This document shows positions 23,069 to 35,018 of a stretch of 64,000 nucleotides of DNA, piece by piece (the first letter of the stretch is position 1; each line of letters starts with the position of its first letter). Location of the stretch: positions 49,696,503 through 49,760,502 of the forward strand of contig CM032117.1 in NCBI GenBank assembly GCA_018894105.1, given 5' to 3'. Under the pieces are notes generated by a model. It was not told the DNA's origin. It worked only from the letters and a program-made list of their open reading frames with translations, and did not search any database. The position numbers and the translations under genes are program-made. The DNA is from Jacaranda mimosifolia. Its lineage: Eukaryota > Streptophyta > Magnoliopsida > Lamiales > Bignoniaceae.

Positions 23069-24113
23069 CAACAAAAGAATAAAATAAATAAATAAAAAGG
23101 GTCTATACTATTTCATACATGAGGAGTTTTCGGCCACAGTTTTGTAATTTTGAGGAACTTTTACATTCTTAGAATTTATTTATTTTTTTATCTACTTAGA
23201 CTATTTTCTTTTTGATTACTATATACAATAGAACAGATTTTTCTTTGTATAAATGAATTCAAAATATATATTAAACGGGATGTTTAAATTTAGTCCATTG
23301 ACATATTTCAAAAATTTAGAAAATCAAGAAATTGACAATTAGTGCTAAACAATCAATGAAATAATTCTATGCTGGCCATAAAAATATTGCAGAAGTGCGG
23401 TCAAAAGTTATGCCTATGTGAATTTAGAATTTGGTCCAAAATATATTGTACAATTGTGATCAAAAGATTTCCCTGTGTAAAAATGTGTAAAGAATGCATT
23501 GGAAGGTTATTAAATTTGCAGCTGACATATCTTAAAGATTTAGAAAATCAGGACAAAATAGAATTATTCAAAGGACAAAATAGATACGAAATAAATTAAT
23601 TAAATAAATCCTAAGTGAAAGGATAAATTCCAACAACAACCTCTTAGCTCATTTCACTTTTAGTTAGTGCCTCATTGCTATAAATCACTATATATAGTGT
23701 CAATTGTTTCGGAGCAATTTATTTAAAACGAAAACTATTAACTTGTTGACTCTTTCACACGCATTAATGGCCATCCTTTAAATTCTTTACTCCATTTCTT
23801 TTTCTTTTTCTTTCCGCTGGAGTTTGTCGAACAAGGCATTTGGCACCAGGGCACGTGAACTTAGAAGAGTAAATGTAGGCAGTGAACTTACCTTTGATTT
23901 TTTTATTCTAATTTTATTTTATTCTAGTTTTTTTACCTTGACGCATTGTGGAGATATTTCTCCCATCTAATCACTATAAGAAAAAAAATAAATTAGTAAA
24001 TCTTATATTTTCATGCCTTAATTCAGCTGTGAAGGATATGCCAAAATATAAGATTTTATTGATTGGATATTTTAGGACATATATACATACATATATATAT
24101 ATAAATAGAACAA
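23069..24113. other. Unassigned AT-rich spacer
   Basis: About 1 kb between the solo LTR and a hAT element. The ORF at 23369-23599 has no recognisable domain. A palindromic CTATATATAG at about 23687 is the only striking motif. Confidence 0.4.
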
Positions 24114-24620
24114 TACCTTATTAGAACAGTAAATGGATATTCATTACCATTCGTATTCATATCCATTTATTTATCCACATTCATTTAAAGTGGATATTAT
24201 CCGTATTCGATTAGTAAATATTCGACTATAAATCGATACGAATATGGTAATGGCATAACCAATCAGTTTAACATCCGCTCCAAATGCATATCCATTGAAT
24301 ATATCCAATTATTTGTAACTTAATTATCCATTATTCGTATCCAATAAATAATATTAAAAAAATATTATATATAATATTTTGTAATTTTTTATGTATTTTA
24401 AATATAATAAATGATATTTAAAAAATCATTATATATAATATATATTATACATAATATAATCTTTATATTTTTTCAATATATAGTCTCGTCAACTACATAT
24501 ATGTATATGTATAAATTATAATTGGAGAATTGAGAAGAAAAATATAATAAATTTTAAAAATTATAGAATATTGAGCAAAAAAACTGAAGAATTTGTACAT
24601 GCAATGGCGATTCCGGCCCC

Positions 24621-24636
24621 GGGGGGGGGGGGGGGG
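24621..24636 (+). repeat. Run of 16 G
   Basis: An uninterrupted G16 tract preceded by CCCC, just inside the left end of the nested hAT element. TTF-type hAT ends commonly carry G-rich runs, so slippage from a shorter run is likely. Confidence 0.9.
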
Positions 24637-25399
24637 TTGCATTGACCTCCCCCCAACAGTTTATATGCATTTTCTAATTTCTGTAATATTTCTATATATT
24701 TATAGAATTTCAGTATTAATTCTCAACCCTTCCCCCGCCATTTTCATATATATTTTTTAATTTTTGCAATAATTTTTAGTTTATACATTTAAAATTCTTT
24801 ACCTAATTTAATTTTGTGAAAGTTTAAAATAATTTTTTAATCTCATATTTACATTCAAATAATTTATAATTAGGTTAGATCTATTAGGATATTTTTGTCC
24901 TATTTATTTGAGAACATGTTTATAAGGATCTAGCCAAAGAAAACCTTTACATTTTTATAGAAACTCACAAAACAATCAAATCTTTGACCTCAACAAGATT
25001 GAGATAAACAGACAAAAATAAATGAATATTTAAGAAAAAAAAGTTTTTTTTCATTTTTTATTGTCTTTTAACATATATTTGTCTCTTCTATTTACTTAAA
25101 TAATGTATATTATTATCTTCATCTTTAATTCAAAAATATGTTTGGTGTTTTTGTTTGTATACATACTAATCATAAAATATATGTTATGATTTATTGTATT
25201 TTTCAATTGAAAACAATTCAAAATTACGTGTGCTTTTAGGCTTTATAAAAAGAATAAGATTTACTATCAACTAATTTGTAATTATATATATTGTTATTCT
25301 TATAGATATTTGAGTAATTAATAAGTGAAAATCGGAAAATTGAAAACTTATAATTTAATCAATTGTTTGCTTCACTTGCTATTGATTCTTTTTATTTTA

Positions 25400-25665
25400 A
25401 CAGCTACAAGTGAGAGGACTTTTTTTGCTATGAATATTTTCAAAAATAAGCTAAAAGTTAAATGGAGGATGATCTTTAGTTAGTTTAGTTACTTATATTG
25501 AAAAAAATATTACTAAAATTTTTGACATTGATTCAATGATTTATAAATTTTATAATATGAAAACACATCATACTCAACTTCGATGGCACATTGATTCAAT
25601 GATTTATAAATTTTATAATATGAAAACACATCATACTCAACTTCGATGGCGACATATATTTCGAA
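25400..25665 (+). pseudogene. C-terminal dimerisation domain of a hAT transposase, broken
   Basis: Frame pieces read TATSERTFFAMNIFKNKL and then, after a frame change near 25470, LVTYIEKNITKIFDIDSM. These match the conserved hAT C-terminal dimerisation region (A-T-x-E-R-x-F-S-A-M, then K-N-x-L, then the YIEKDI phrase). The catalytic part is missing. The last ~62 bp of this segment are duplicated in tandem (about 25529-25590 and 25591-25652). Confidence 0.75.
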
Positions 25666-26439
25666 TTTGTAAATTATAAAATTTATATTTGAATTTCTAT
25701 GTTATGTAATTTTTGTCCTCCACAATTTTAGTTGTAGATTCGTCTCTGAGTATATGAAGGACAAAGTTAACCAATGCAAAATCATTGTTAGTTGACTTTA
25801 TAACTGATATATGTAGTTATTATTCTATTAATATTAATTAACTATAAATTCAATTATTGATTAGAAAAAACTAAGTTACTCAAAGATAATTAATCTTCTA
25901 ATTTTAATATAAGATAGTAAAATACTAAAATTATTAACTAGCTAGAAGAACATTAAGTATTTTCAAATATCTAACTATATATGTAATATAAGGTGGGTGC
26001 ATCAACTCATACTTTTAATTCAAAAACTAATAAAATTTATCTAAATATAAAACCTTAACCCTAAATCCTAAAAGCCCCAAACTTTGTGAAACCCAAACCT
26101 CAAAATCTTAATAAAAGACAGTATTTTTATTGATTAGTATCATTAATGTTTAAATATTCTTCATAAAATTATTTTTTCTTTAAATTATATTAAAATATAA
26201 TATGAAAAATATTAAGTATTGAATTTCATATAAGTAATAAACTAGCTTCTAATTAAATTTTGAATTAAAATTTTTTTGAAATTTGAAATTATTATTAATT
26301 AACTGAAAATTTAATTTCAAAATATAAATTATTATTAAAATAAAATATAAAAGAACAAATTCCAATTCATTTGAGAGAGAAATGAAAAAGAAGGAAGAAA
26401 CCCTACCTCCTATCTTTTTCCCTCATTTCATATTTACCC

Positions 26440-27000
26440 CTTCTCTCTCTTCAGTTAGCCACCACTCATAAGGTAAATATTTTCTCTTCTCTTTGTTATT
26501 TCAAATTTTGAGCTTGCCGGCGAGAAGCTTGTCTTGGAGGCAAACGAGCGTCTGCCACAGCGAGGCTAGCAGTTCGCCTCAGTCTGTTGCGAGGCTAACT
26601 GTAGCGCTGGCCTCTTCCGCAACGGGAATGAACAGTTGCTGGCTTCCCTTCGTTGCGGCCGAGGCCGCTGGCCTCCATGACCTTCTGTTCGGCACTCGAA
26701 AGCTGGTTGGTACTTTTTTATTTTTTTATTATTTTATATTTTTGGTTTTCTTTATTTTTTATAATTTTATAATATTTTTATTTGATGGTGCAGATTTAAA
26801 ATTTTATACGGTTTGGCATTGAAACAGGTAATTATTTGATTATTATATACATGTCTAATTTATTTATTTTTAATATTTTTGATTGTTCATACTAATATGT
26901 TTTGTGTGTTTATTATGTTTTTTGATTGTTGAATTAATATTTTATTTATTATATTTTGCAGTGATTAGAAAATAAGAAGTTGGAGATGTTTTCTTGAATC
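26440..27000 (+). other. Exon-like cargo with splice signals inside the hAT element
   Basis: A pyrimidine-rich leader (CTTCTCTCTC, about 26438) leads to AAG/GTAAAT at about 26471. A GC-rich block (26510-26700) ends at TTG/GTACTT. An acceptor GTGCAG at about 26793 precedes a 35-bp exon-like piece that ends ACAG/GTAATT, and TTTTGCAG at about 26962 starts a last piece. The GC-rich block encodes up to ~70 residues in one frame with no domain I recognise. It may be a gene fragment captured by the element or a non-coding transcript. Confidence 0.4.
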
Positions 27001-27676
27001 GAAAACAGTATCTTTGTATTTATTTATTTATTTTTTTTTTGGAGATTGTTGTATTATGTGTTACAAATTGTTATTTTTATTTGATTTATGAGGAGTTGTA
27101 TTTTCATTTTGTGATAGAACTTGTTTGAGTTAAATTATTTGGTTTGATTATATTTCATTAAGTCAGTTTGGTTATACTTTATTTATGGTCATTAGAAACT
27201 TAAATTTATCGGTTGATTTTACTTTAGAGGCTATGCTCTCAATATTTATTTTGTGATTTATTTGATTGCTTTATTTTTGATGAAATTATATAATTTTTAT
27301 ATTAGAAAAAAATATGTATTTTTTTAAAGGTTAACAAATTCAGATATTTGAATATTTATAAATGAATATTTGGATATTTATAAGCGGATATTCGAATAAA
27401 TAGATATGGATATCCAAAAACAATTCCTCGAATTCAGATATTAATAATTATAATCGAATGCGAATATTTTTGAACAATTATACTTATTCAGATATGGATA
27501 TATCCAAATTCGCTTAATATCCATTGGATACGAAATCGGATGTCCTTATATAAATATCTGTCAGATACAGATATGGATATGGATATGGATACGGATATTA
27601 TAAAATTTAATTGGATACGAATATGAATACACTGTATCTGATTTGTTTAACATCCATTTACACCTCTATACCTTAT

Positions 27677-28610
27677 CTATCTAGTTGACGATATAATATC
27701 TATTAAAACAGAAATTATTTAGTTGAATTGACGGAGGTGAAACCTTCATAAGATTTGGGTTTGATTCAGGCCATCTTTCTTATTAAAATGGACAAATACA
27801 TATTTTCATATATATCATGTATTAATTAGTACCATTCAAATGGAATTACGAGCCATTAAATATATATACAATGTATATATACACTTGATGGGAATATAAT
27901 TTAATTAATAAATTTTGATTTAATTGTTTTTTTCTAGAGTCCAATTAAATACGTTAGTGGAAGGACAAAATTCCAATACATTTAATATATTTGCTAAGTA
28001 GAAAATTTTAACTTAATTAGTGTAATTATTATTTTTATAAGTCTAATTAAAATACTTTGATTTGTAATGCATATAATAAATGTAATTTATATAATTTCTT
28101 GAGTTGAAAGATTTGATTTAGTTAATCTTAATATTATTATTATATTTAAGCATAATTAAAAATTGAATTGAATTTTATTATAATTACTATTAAACTGAAT
28201 AGGTCTATTTGATAAAATGTTTAACATTTAATAATATATGATAAATAAAGACTTTTAACTATTAGATAGTGTGTAATTAGTCGGTATATACTTCGTAGGA
28301 TAGCAAATAATTGCACATGAATTGTTGTAACATTTTATCTAATGAAATGTATTTGCTAATATGCTATCTATTCGTACTTTTATAAATGCGATATATTTAT
28401 ATTTGATGTATATACATTTGTTAAATTGAAAAAATTGATATAATTAATTTTAATGAATTTTTATGAGTTTAATTAAAAATATTTAACCCAAACACATGTA
28501 ATAAATACGATATGTATGTATATGTGATGTATATACATTTAGTAAGTAGAAAGGCATTCCAATGCATGTAATAAATGTGGTGTGTATATATAAATTTAAT
28601 TTGATTGTAA
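27677..28610. other. AT-rich spacer with degenerate repeated phrases
   Basis: Phrases such as ATGTAATAAATRCGATATGTAT and TGATGTATATACATTTRKTAA recur at about 27860, 28080, 28390, 28500 and 28570, suggesting old tandem duplication of a ~110-170 bp unit. No coding domain was seen. Confidence 0.45.
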
Positions 28611-28749
28611 TTTACAGGAAAATTTGCGTTTTTGGTTCCATAACAAAGGCCCAATTCTAATTGAGTCCATTAATTTGAAAAATATCATGTTGAGTCTCAT
28701 AATTTAAAATTTTTCTCACATTTGGTCACGCCTCTCCCTTCGAGGTATC

Positions 28750-30170
28750 ACAATCCTCCATCAAAATGTTGGTGCATGTGATCGTCTCGTTCCCACATTG
28801 CTTCTTCCACATTTTGATTTTGCCATGGCACTTTCACTTGAGGAATCCATCAATATCGAAGCTCTTTGAATTTTTGTTCCAAGATATGGATTGGTTGCTT
28901 CTCATAGGTCAAGTCGCTTCCCAGTGGCACATCTTCGAGTGAAATGATGTGAGAGAGATCAGGGTTGTACTTCTAGAGCTACGATACATGAAAGACGTCA
29001 TGTATTCCTATCACATCCTAAGGTAGCATCAGTCGGTAGGCTACTGGTCCAATTCATTCACAAATTTCATAAGAAGCCATGTATTTAGGGTTGGCTTCCC
29101 ACTTTTTCCGATTATTTGAATGCCCTTTCATGGGGATATTTTAAGGGACACTTTGTCTCCAACTTTGAATTCCAAGTCTCTTCTCCGCTTATCTGCATAA
29201 CTCTTTTGCCCATCTTAGGTTGTTTTCTTCTTTGTTTTATCATCTGGACTTTGTCAATAGTCTCTTGTATTAACTCCAGCGTACTCTTTCTAGAGTCGCT
29301 CTTCCACTTATCTTGGTCCCTATGTAAATGAGATAGGCATTTTCGGCCATACAGAGCCTCGTAAAGAGCCAGTTATATAGTAGACTGATAACTGTTGTTG
29401 TAAGCAAATTCAACAAGTGGAAGATATTTGTCAAGGCTTTCTCTAAAATCCATAACACATGCTTGAAGCATATCGTTTGGTATCCGTATGATCCTTTCTG
29501 ACTAAGCAGCAGAGTTGAACTGTAACTTCATCCCAAGATGCTCTTATAGATTTTCCCAAAGTCTTGAGGTGAATTTAGAATCTCTATATGATACAATGCT
29601 AACTGGAATTCCATGTAGTCGGACCACTTCTTTAATGTATAACTCTGCTAACTTCTCAACTTTGAAATGTGATCCAACTGGCAAAAAATGTGCAGATTTA
29701 GTTAACCGCTCCATTGTCACCTAGATGCTATCATATCCACCTCGAACTGTTAATAGACCCACTGCAAAGTCCATAGTTAGCTGCTCACATTTCTAGTTCG
29801 GAATCAAAAGTAGTTGCAATAGTCCCGACTGTCATTGATGCTCTGCTTTCACTAACTGGTAGGTTAGGCACTTTTGTACATCGTCTGCAATATGTTTCTT
29901 CATTCCATTCCAACATAATTGCTTTTTCAGGTCCCAATATATTTTTGTGCCTCCCAAATGCACTGCATATCTTGCCTTATGTGCTTCTTCTAGCAATTTC
30001 CCTCTCATCCCTTCAGGCACAAATATTCTTTGATGGAACAGGAGAGTGCCTCGACTGCCAATACTGAATTTGGACTCTCCAAATCTTGCAATGTCCTTTT
30101 TTCCCTTCTGAACCCAACTGTCATTAATTTGAGCTTGTTGTATCTCTTCATTTAGTTCCGGCTGCACGCT
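28750..30170 (-). pseudogene. Gypsy-1 integrase with chromodomain-like C-terminus
   Basis: The N-terminal zinc-binding part is in frame at about 30167-29832 (HKARYAVHLGGTKIYW, then a C-x-x-C-like region). The core follows with TMDFAVGL (first catalytic Asp), ERLTKSAHFLPV, SYRDSKFTSRLW where the usual SDRD second Asp is Tyr, and SERIIRIPNDMLQACV (Glu region). The tail contains KFKELR, IPQVKVPWQNQNVEEAMWE (about 28840-28790), which resembles the chromodomain-like ending of Tekay/Del chromoviruses. Several stops interrupt it. Confidence 0.75.
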
Positions 30171-30189
30171 TATCCCTGTGACCCATGCT

Positions 30190-31530
30190 CATTGCTTCAT
30201 TCTTACCAATATATTTTTCTTATAACTTCCTGATGCCTTTATTCCTAGCATGTGAGCCATTCTGGCCTTCCAGCTCAAGGCATCTGCTACCATATTTACT
30301 TTCTCTAGCTTTAGATGATAGAGAAGTCATAGTCTTCTAGGAATTTCATCCACCTACATTGTCCTATGTTCAATTCTTTTTGGGAGTGTAAGTACTTGAG
30401 AGTTTTGTGATATGTTTATGCCTCGAAAGTACCTCCATAGAGGTAATATGTCCATTTGGCCAGTGCAAAAATTATTGTTGCTAGCTCTTAATCATAAGTC
30501 GGGTAGTTCTGCTCATGTGGCTTGAATTTCTTAAATGCATAGGAGATCGCCCTTTCTCCATTAGCAAACAATCGAGCCTTTCCTTAGATACGTCTATATA
30601 AATAATAAAACCTTCCAACCCTTTAGGGGGCTAAAACTGGAGTTGAGGTTAACTTGTCCTTCAATTCCTGGAAGTTCCTTTCACACTTCTCCTTTTATTC
30701 AAATTATTGATCCTTTTAAGTCAGCTTAGTCAACGAACCGGCTATTTTAGAAAAATCTTGTACAAAACCTCCAATAGTAGCTGATGAGTCCTAAAAGTCT
30801 TCGTATCTCAATCACATTGTTCGATCTTTTCCAGTTGATGATCGCATCTATCTTAGTAGCATCGACTTCTACCCCATCCTTGAGATAATGTGCCCCAGAA
30901 AAGTTACTTTCTCTAGCCAGAACTCACATTTGCTAAACTTCGCATATAGCTTATGCTCTCTCAGTATCCTTAAAACCAAGCATAAGTCTTCTATATGTTC
31001 CTCTTTGGTTCTTGAGTACACCAAAATGTCATCAATAAATATCACCACAAAATGATCTAAATACGATTGGAAAATTTGGTGCATCATGTCTGTGAAAGTT
31101 GTGAGGCATTGGCCAAACTAAATGGCATCACCACAAACTTGTAATAATCATACCAGGAATTGAACCCAGTTTTCAATATATCTTCTTCCTTGATTTTCAA
31201 TTGACAGTACCCCTGTCTCAAAGCCAACTTCGAGAAGGCCATGGATCCTTTAGAAGATCAAACAATTCCTCTACATATGGCAAGGGGAATTTGTTCTTAA
31301 CAGTGACTTTATTCAACTTTCGATAATATATACACATTCTCAAGGACCTATTTGTCTTCGTAACGAACAATACTGACGCTCCCCACGGAGAGGTACTGGG
31401 TCTTATGAACTTCTTTTCTAATAGTTCTTGAAGTTGATTCTTTAGCTCTTTTAATTTTGCAGGCATCATTTGATATAGAGTCTTAGAAAAAGGCATGGTG
31501 TCGGGAAAGAGTATGGATGACAAACTCTAT
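30190..31530 (-). pseudogene. Gypsy-1 reverse transcriptase and RNase H
   Basis: Reverse transcriptase blocks: [48 protein letters not shown] (31450-31260) and the catalytic [15 protein letters not shown] (about 31040-31000), where the two Asp are present. [16 protein letters not shown] and FLGHIIS follow. RNase H is recognisable from YAFKKFKPHEQNYPTYD (about 30560-30500) onward. There are breaks at about 31215 and 31090 and throughout RNase H. Confidence 0.8.
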
Positions 31531-31539
31531 GTCTCAATC

Positions 31540-33283
31540 TGTGGGCAATGAGCTTAGTTCATCTGGGAATACATCTGGGTATTCGGCCACTATCTCTACT
31601 TCTAATCTGGCTGTGTTCTGGGGGCTGTTGATAAGGTATGCTAGAAATCCCTATCACCCTTTTCTCAGAATTTTCCTGGCCTCCATTGTATATATAATAG
31701 GGATCAAGGAAGCTGCATCTATAGAATAATGTGTCAGGATTGTTACCTCTTCGCCAAGGGTGATTTGCTTGGTATAACAATTCATTTGCGTCTGATGCCG
31801 ATATAGCCAATCCATCCCGTGTATTGAGTCAAAATTTTGAATAAGTATTTCTATAAGGTCAGCTAGATATTCTCGACCCCTAATTCTAACTGGACATGCT
31901 CGATATATGGTATTTTGTTATTAACCCTACCCCTAAGGGTGTTTGTACCTCTAGCTAATGGGCCATGCTTTCAAGTTGTATTTTCAATTTAGTAGAGAAA
32001 AATACAGATATAAACGAATGAATAGCTCCAGGGTCATATAAAGCTTTACATTTTCATGAATAGAAATCATACATTCAACTACATTATTTGGGTTCGGGGC
32101 CTTTTCTCCAATTAGGGTGTACGCACATGCACGAACCTTAGGCTTTCTACTGGTCCCTACTATCTATTTTGCTTTTTCTGCGGGTGCAGTAGTTTTCTTC
32201 TTGGGGCAGTCTATTGAGATGTTGGTCACTGCCACATGTTATGCACCCATCTTGCTTTCTCCAATATTTTGACTCATCATGGCCAAGCCTCCACAAAACC
32301 TACAATTTCTCTGAGGTACTCCCCATGTGGCATTTGTAGTCCCACTGGTCTGATAAAAGTGCTAACTGGCTATCCCAATCTGAATTTTGGGCTATTTCTT
32401 ACCTGAATTATTCTTTATGCTAGGTGGCATTCTCTCTTTTTTGCCCTTATCCTCAATCTTTCGAATCCTCCGAAGCTCATATTCCACTTGTAATGATTTG
32501 CTTATAGCTCGATTGAATCTCAATAAGTCACACATAATAAAAACCCATCTGATCTCCATCTGGAGCCCTTCTATAAATTTGCGAATTTATCGCCCTTGGT
32601 CCCCCAGCACGTGATACACATAACGAATCAATCGACTGAATATAGCTTCATACTAGCTCACAAATGATGTTCCTTAAATCAAATCCATAAACTCCCATTC
32701 CTTGGCTTGCTTAACCAACAACAATACAAATTTTTCTATGAATTCCCATGTGAAATTCTCCCAAGTGCGCTGGGTTTCTTCTATAGTCCATCTTCAATCT
32801 ACAATCTTCCACCAATTATATGCGGGACCTTTCAACAAAAATGTGGCATATCGGACCTTTTGTTCATCTTGATAGTGAAAGGTACCAAATATTTTTTCTA
32901 GGTTCTCAATCCAAGCTTTAGTTTTCCTATCATTTAGCTTTCCTAAAAATCTTGGGGGTTGAAGACATAGAAACCGTTCTAGTGCTCGGTCTTCAGGGAA
33001 TTCCTTAACATTTTTGAGCTTATCAGCTTGTCCTTCTTGTTGGTATAACTGCATAACCTACTGCCACATTTGGAGCATAGGCCCTACCTAATGTCCTATG
33101 GCTGGCTGTTCCACTAGGGGGCTTATGATACCTCTTCTTCATACGGTGGTTGTTGTGGGGTAGGTGCCCTCTACCTGACGACACTCTGAGTGCTAGCCCA
33201 TCTATTAGGAGGTCTCCCGCGTATACCTGAACAAGCACCCATCTACCTAGGGCCTATGAGGGCACCTAGAAGCCTTCTCGTAA
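31540..33283 (-). pseudogene. Gypsy-1 gag and protease
   Basis: Gag probably starts at the ATG near 33283. Its core is at 33054-32794: LQPPRFLGKLNDRKTKAWIE, EKIFGTFHYQDEQKVRYATF and a WW pair, matching the plant gypsy Gag family. Two knuckle-like Cys clusters lie at about 32330-32200. The protease is recognised by YDPGAIHSFIS (about 32045-32010), where the usual D-S-G is D-P-G. Internal stops are frequent. Confidence 0.75.
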
Positions 33284-33639
33284 AGCCATTCTAACTTTAA
33301 ATAGTTTAGACTCGAAGATATTTCTCAACCTACAAAGTTATCGAGGTTGCAAAATGACATCTAAATGTTATTATCAAAATTTTCCAATTCTTTTAACTTA
33401 CATTCAAGGTATTAAATAGATTATGGTGCAAATTCATTACAAGAAGATATCAATCATTCGACGAGCTATATAAAAGCCTTCATTATAAATCCAAATTAGC
33501 ATTAGCAACTTGTTTACAATGACATTTACAATGGTCAAAATCTAAAATTGGCTAAGCTAACTATTTGCCTAGTCGTGGGACAAAATGACAAGGCTCGAGT
33601 TAGAGGTTAACCTACTAGTCCGGCTAACACTAATCTATT

Positions 33640-34672
33640 ACATTCTAAGTCCAGTAGTTATGAGGTTTCACTAAGACACACACACATATATATATACAGA
33701 CATGTTTACACATATGGGGCACCCAAGCCTCAATCCTCTGTATCTGTGATGTTAGACTGTACGTTCTCTTCTTGTACCCCTCTACAGGCTCCTCTTCATC
33801 CTTTTCTTCAAACTCTATACCCATTTCCTCGCCCTGCTCCTCAAACTCCATACCCATCTCCATATCCTCAATATCTTATCCCTATGGTTCCTTAGCTGGG
33901 GCGTCCTCTTCCTGTGGTGCCTTGGCTGATGGGTCCTCTTGCTCTGGTGTCGCCTCCTATGACGATTCTTCCTTACAATTCCCTGGGTCCTCCTCTGGCA
34001 CATCCTCAAGGTTCCCTTCGGAACCTCCCTCGGGGTTTCCCCTAGTCTCTCCATAATACAGATGTCTTCTCTCACTCCTGGCTTTGGAGAATGATGTATT
34101 CTATTAGGCCCTGTATCTGGTACTATCCCAGCATCGGTAATCTGGTCCATGATATTCTTGTAGTGTACCAACATCTTTCTAATCTCATCCATGACAATGT
34201 GAGTCACATAGACCATCTAAATTTAGTACTATCCCGACATTGGTAATCTGGTCTATGCATTCCAATAGTGTGCTAACATCTTGCTTATCTCATCCATGAC
34301 AATGTGAGTCACACAGACCATATTTCGATGGTCTGACTCCAAGATCCCAAAGATTTTTTCCATTTGAGCCCGCACCACATTGAGCTTCTCAATCTAACCT
34401 TCGACTATTCTCACTTTCTCGTTCTCTTGCTCTAACACCCCCATAAGCATATCTATAGTATCATTCTGGCAATGGACTAATCTTTCCAAATGGTAACTTT
34501 CATTTTGCTTCCTCCCCAACTCCCTATCAAAGTGATAGATTTGTTCCTCATAGTTTTGGCACCGCTTCAACAATCTCACATGTTTTGCTCTAAGTCCCTA
34601 GGCTTCTCCTCTGTAGACTCTCTAACCTCATCCTTCATGGGTTATTTCCCTTTCTTATGCCCACATGTCATC
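33640..34672 (-). pseudogene. Extra coiled-coil ORF between the gypsy-1 5' LTR and gag
   Basis: An ATG at about 34672 opens a frame (MTCGHKKGK...) that, across a few stops and shifts, continues to about 33645. It shows a heptad-rich, charged segment (NYEEQIYHFDRELGRKQ, then VLEQENEKVRIVEG, about 34560-34395), a repeated VTHIVMDEI block, and an acidic end with Glu-rich repeats (about 33860-33770). A ~106-bp tandem duplication (about 34135-34215 and 34241-34321) doubles the VTHIVMDEI part. About 360 bp of non-coding sequence separates it from gag. I do not recognise the protein. Confidence 0.55.
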
Positions 34673-35001
34673 TTGCAACATATAAGTTTATCTTATTAAA
34701 ACTATACTAGTTAAGTTTTCTTTCCAAACTTTCTAAATCACTTAAGCGTTTTTCATTCACACACACAAAATACCCAAGCGTTCTATCTTCGTTCTAAAGT
34801 CCAATGCTAACCTTCAAAAGTGAAGATTATAGACTAGTTAGTTGTCTAAGGTATAATTTTCTGTCTCCTAGTATCAAACATCTTTCCCAAAAGTTAATAC
34901 CCTAACTAACCCTTAATCCCACTTACTCGACCCTAATCGCACCGATGTCTGCATAAAAATTGCACTCACATGTCCATATACCTAGGTCATCGCTAAACCT
35001 A

Positions 35002-35014
35002 GGTTCTGATACCA
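35002..35014 (-). other. Primer-binding site of gypsy-1
   Basis: The minus strand reads TGGTATCAGAACC four bases after the 5' LTR, a good match to the initiator Met-tRNA complement. Confidence 0.82.
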
Positions 35015-35018
35015 CCTT

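Larger units (their letters stand above)
24602..25748 (+). mobile_element. Nested degenerate hAT element (TTF-finger type)
   Basis: The left end CAATGGCGATTCCGGCC and the reversed right end CAGAGACGAATCTACAACT resemble each other and the ends of plant hAT elements of the TTF-finger type. The flanks TGTACATG (24594-24601) and AGTATATG (25749-25756) match at six of eight positions, as expected for an old 8-bp duplication. The last part of a hAT transposase lies inside at about 25400-25660. Confidence 0.65.
24122..27668. mobile_element. hAT element, family 1, long copy with nested insertion and exon-like cargo
   Basis: 3547 bp flanked by the 8-bp duplication TACCTTAT (24114-24121 and 27669-27676). 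The ends are TAGAACAGTAAATGGATA and, reversed, TAGAGGTGTAAATGGATG, with about 200 bp on the left closely resembling the element at 7673. It contains a second hAT element (24602-25748) and a stretch with splice-like signals and a GC-rich block (about 26440-27000). Subterminal GGATAT motifs cluster at 27330-27650. It has no transposase of its own that I can recognise. Confidence 0.85.

Noticed and set aside
26050..26110. Telomere-like stretch (TTAACCCTAAATCCTAAA)
   Set aside because: Only one or two imperfect units, inside a hAT element. There is no tandem telomeric array.
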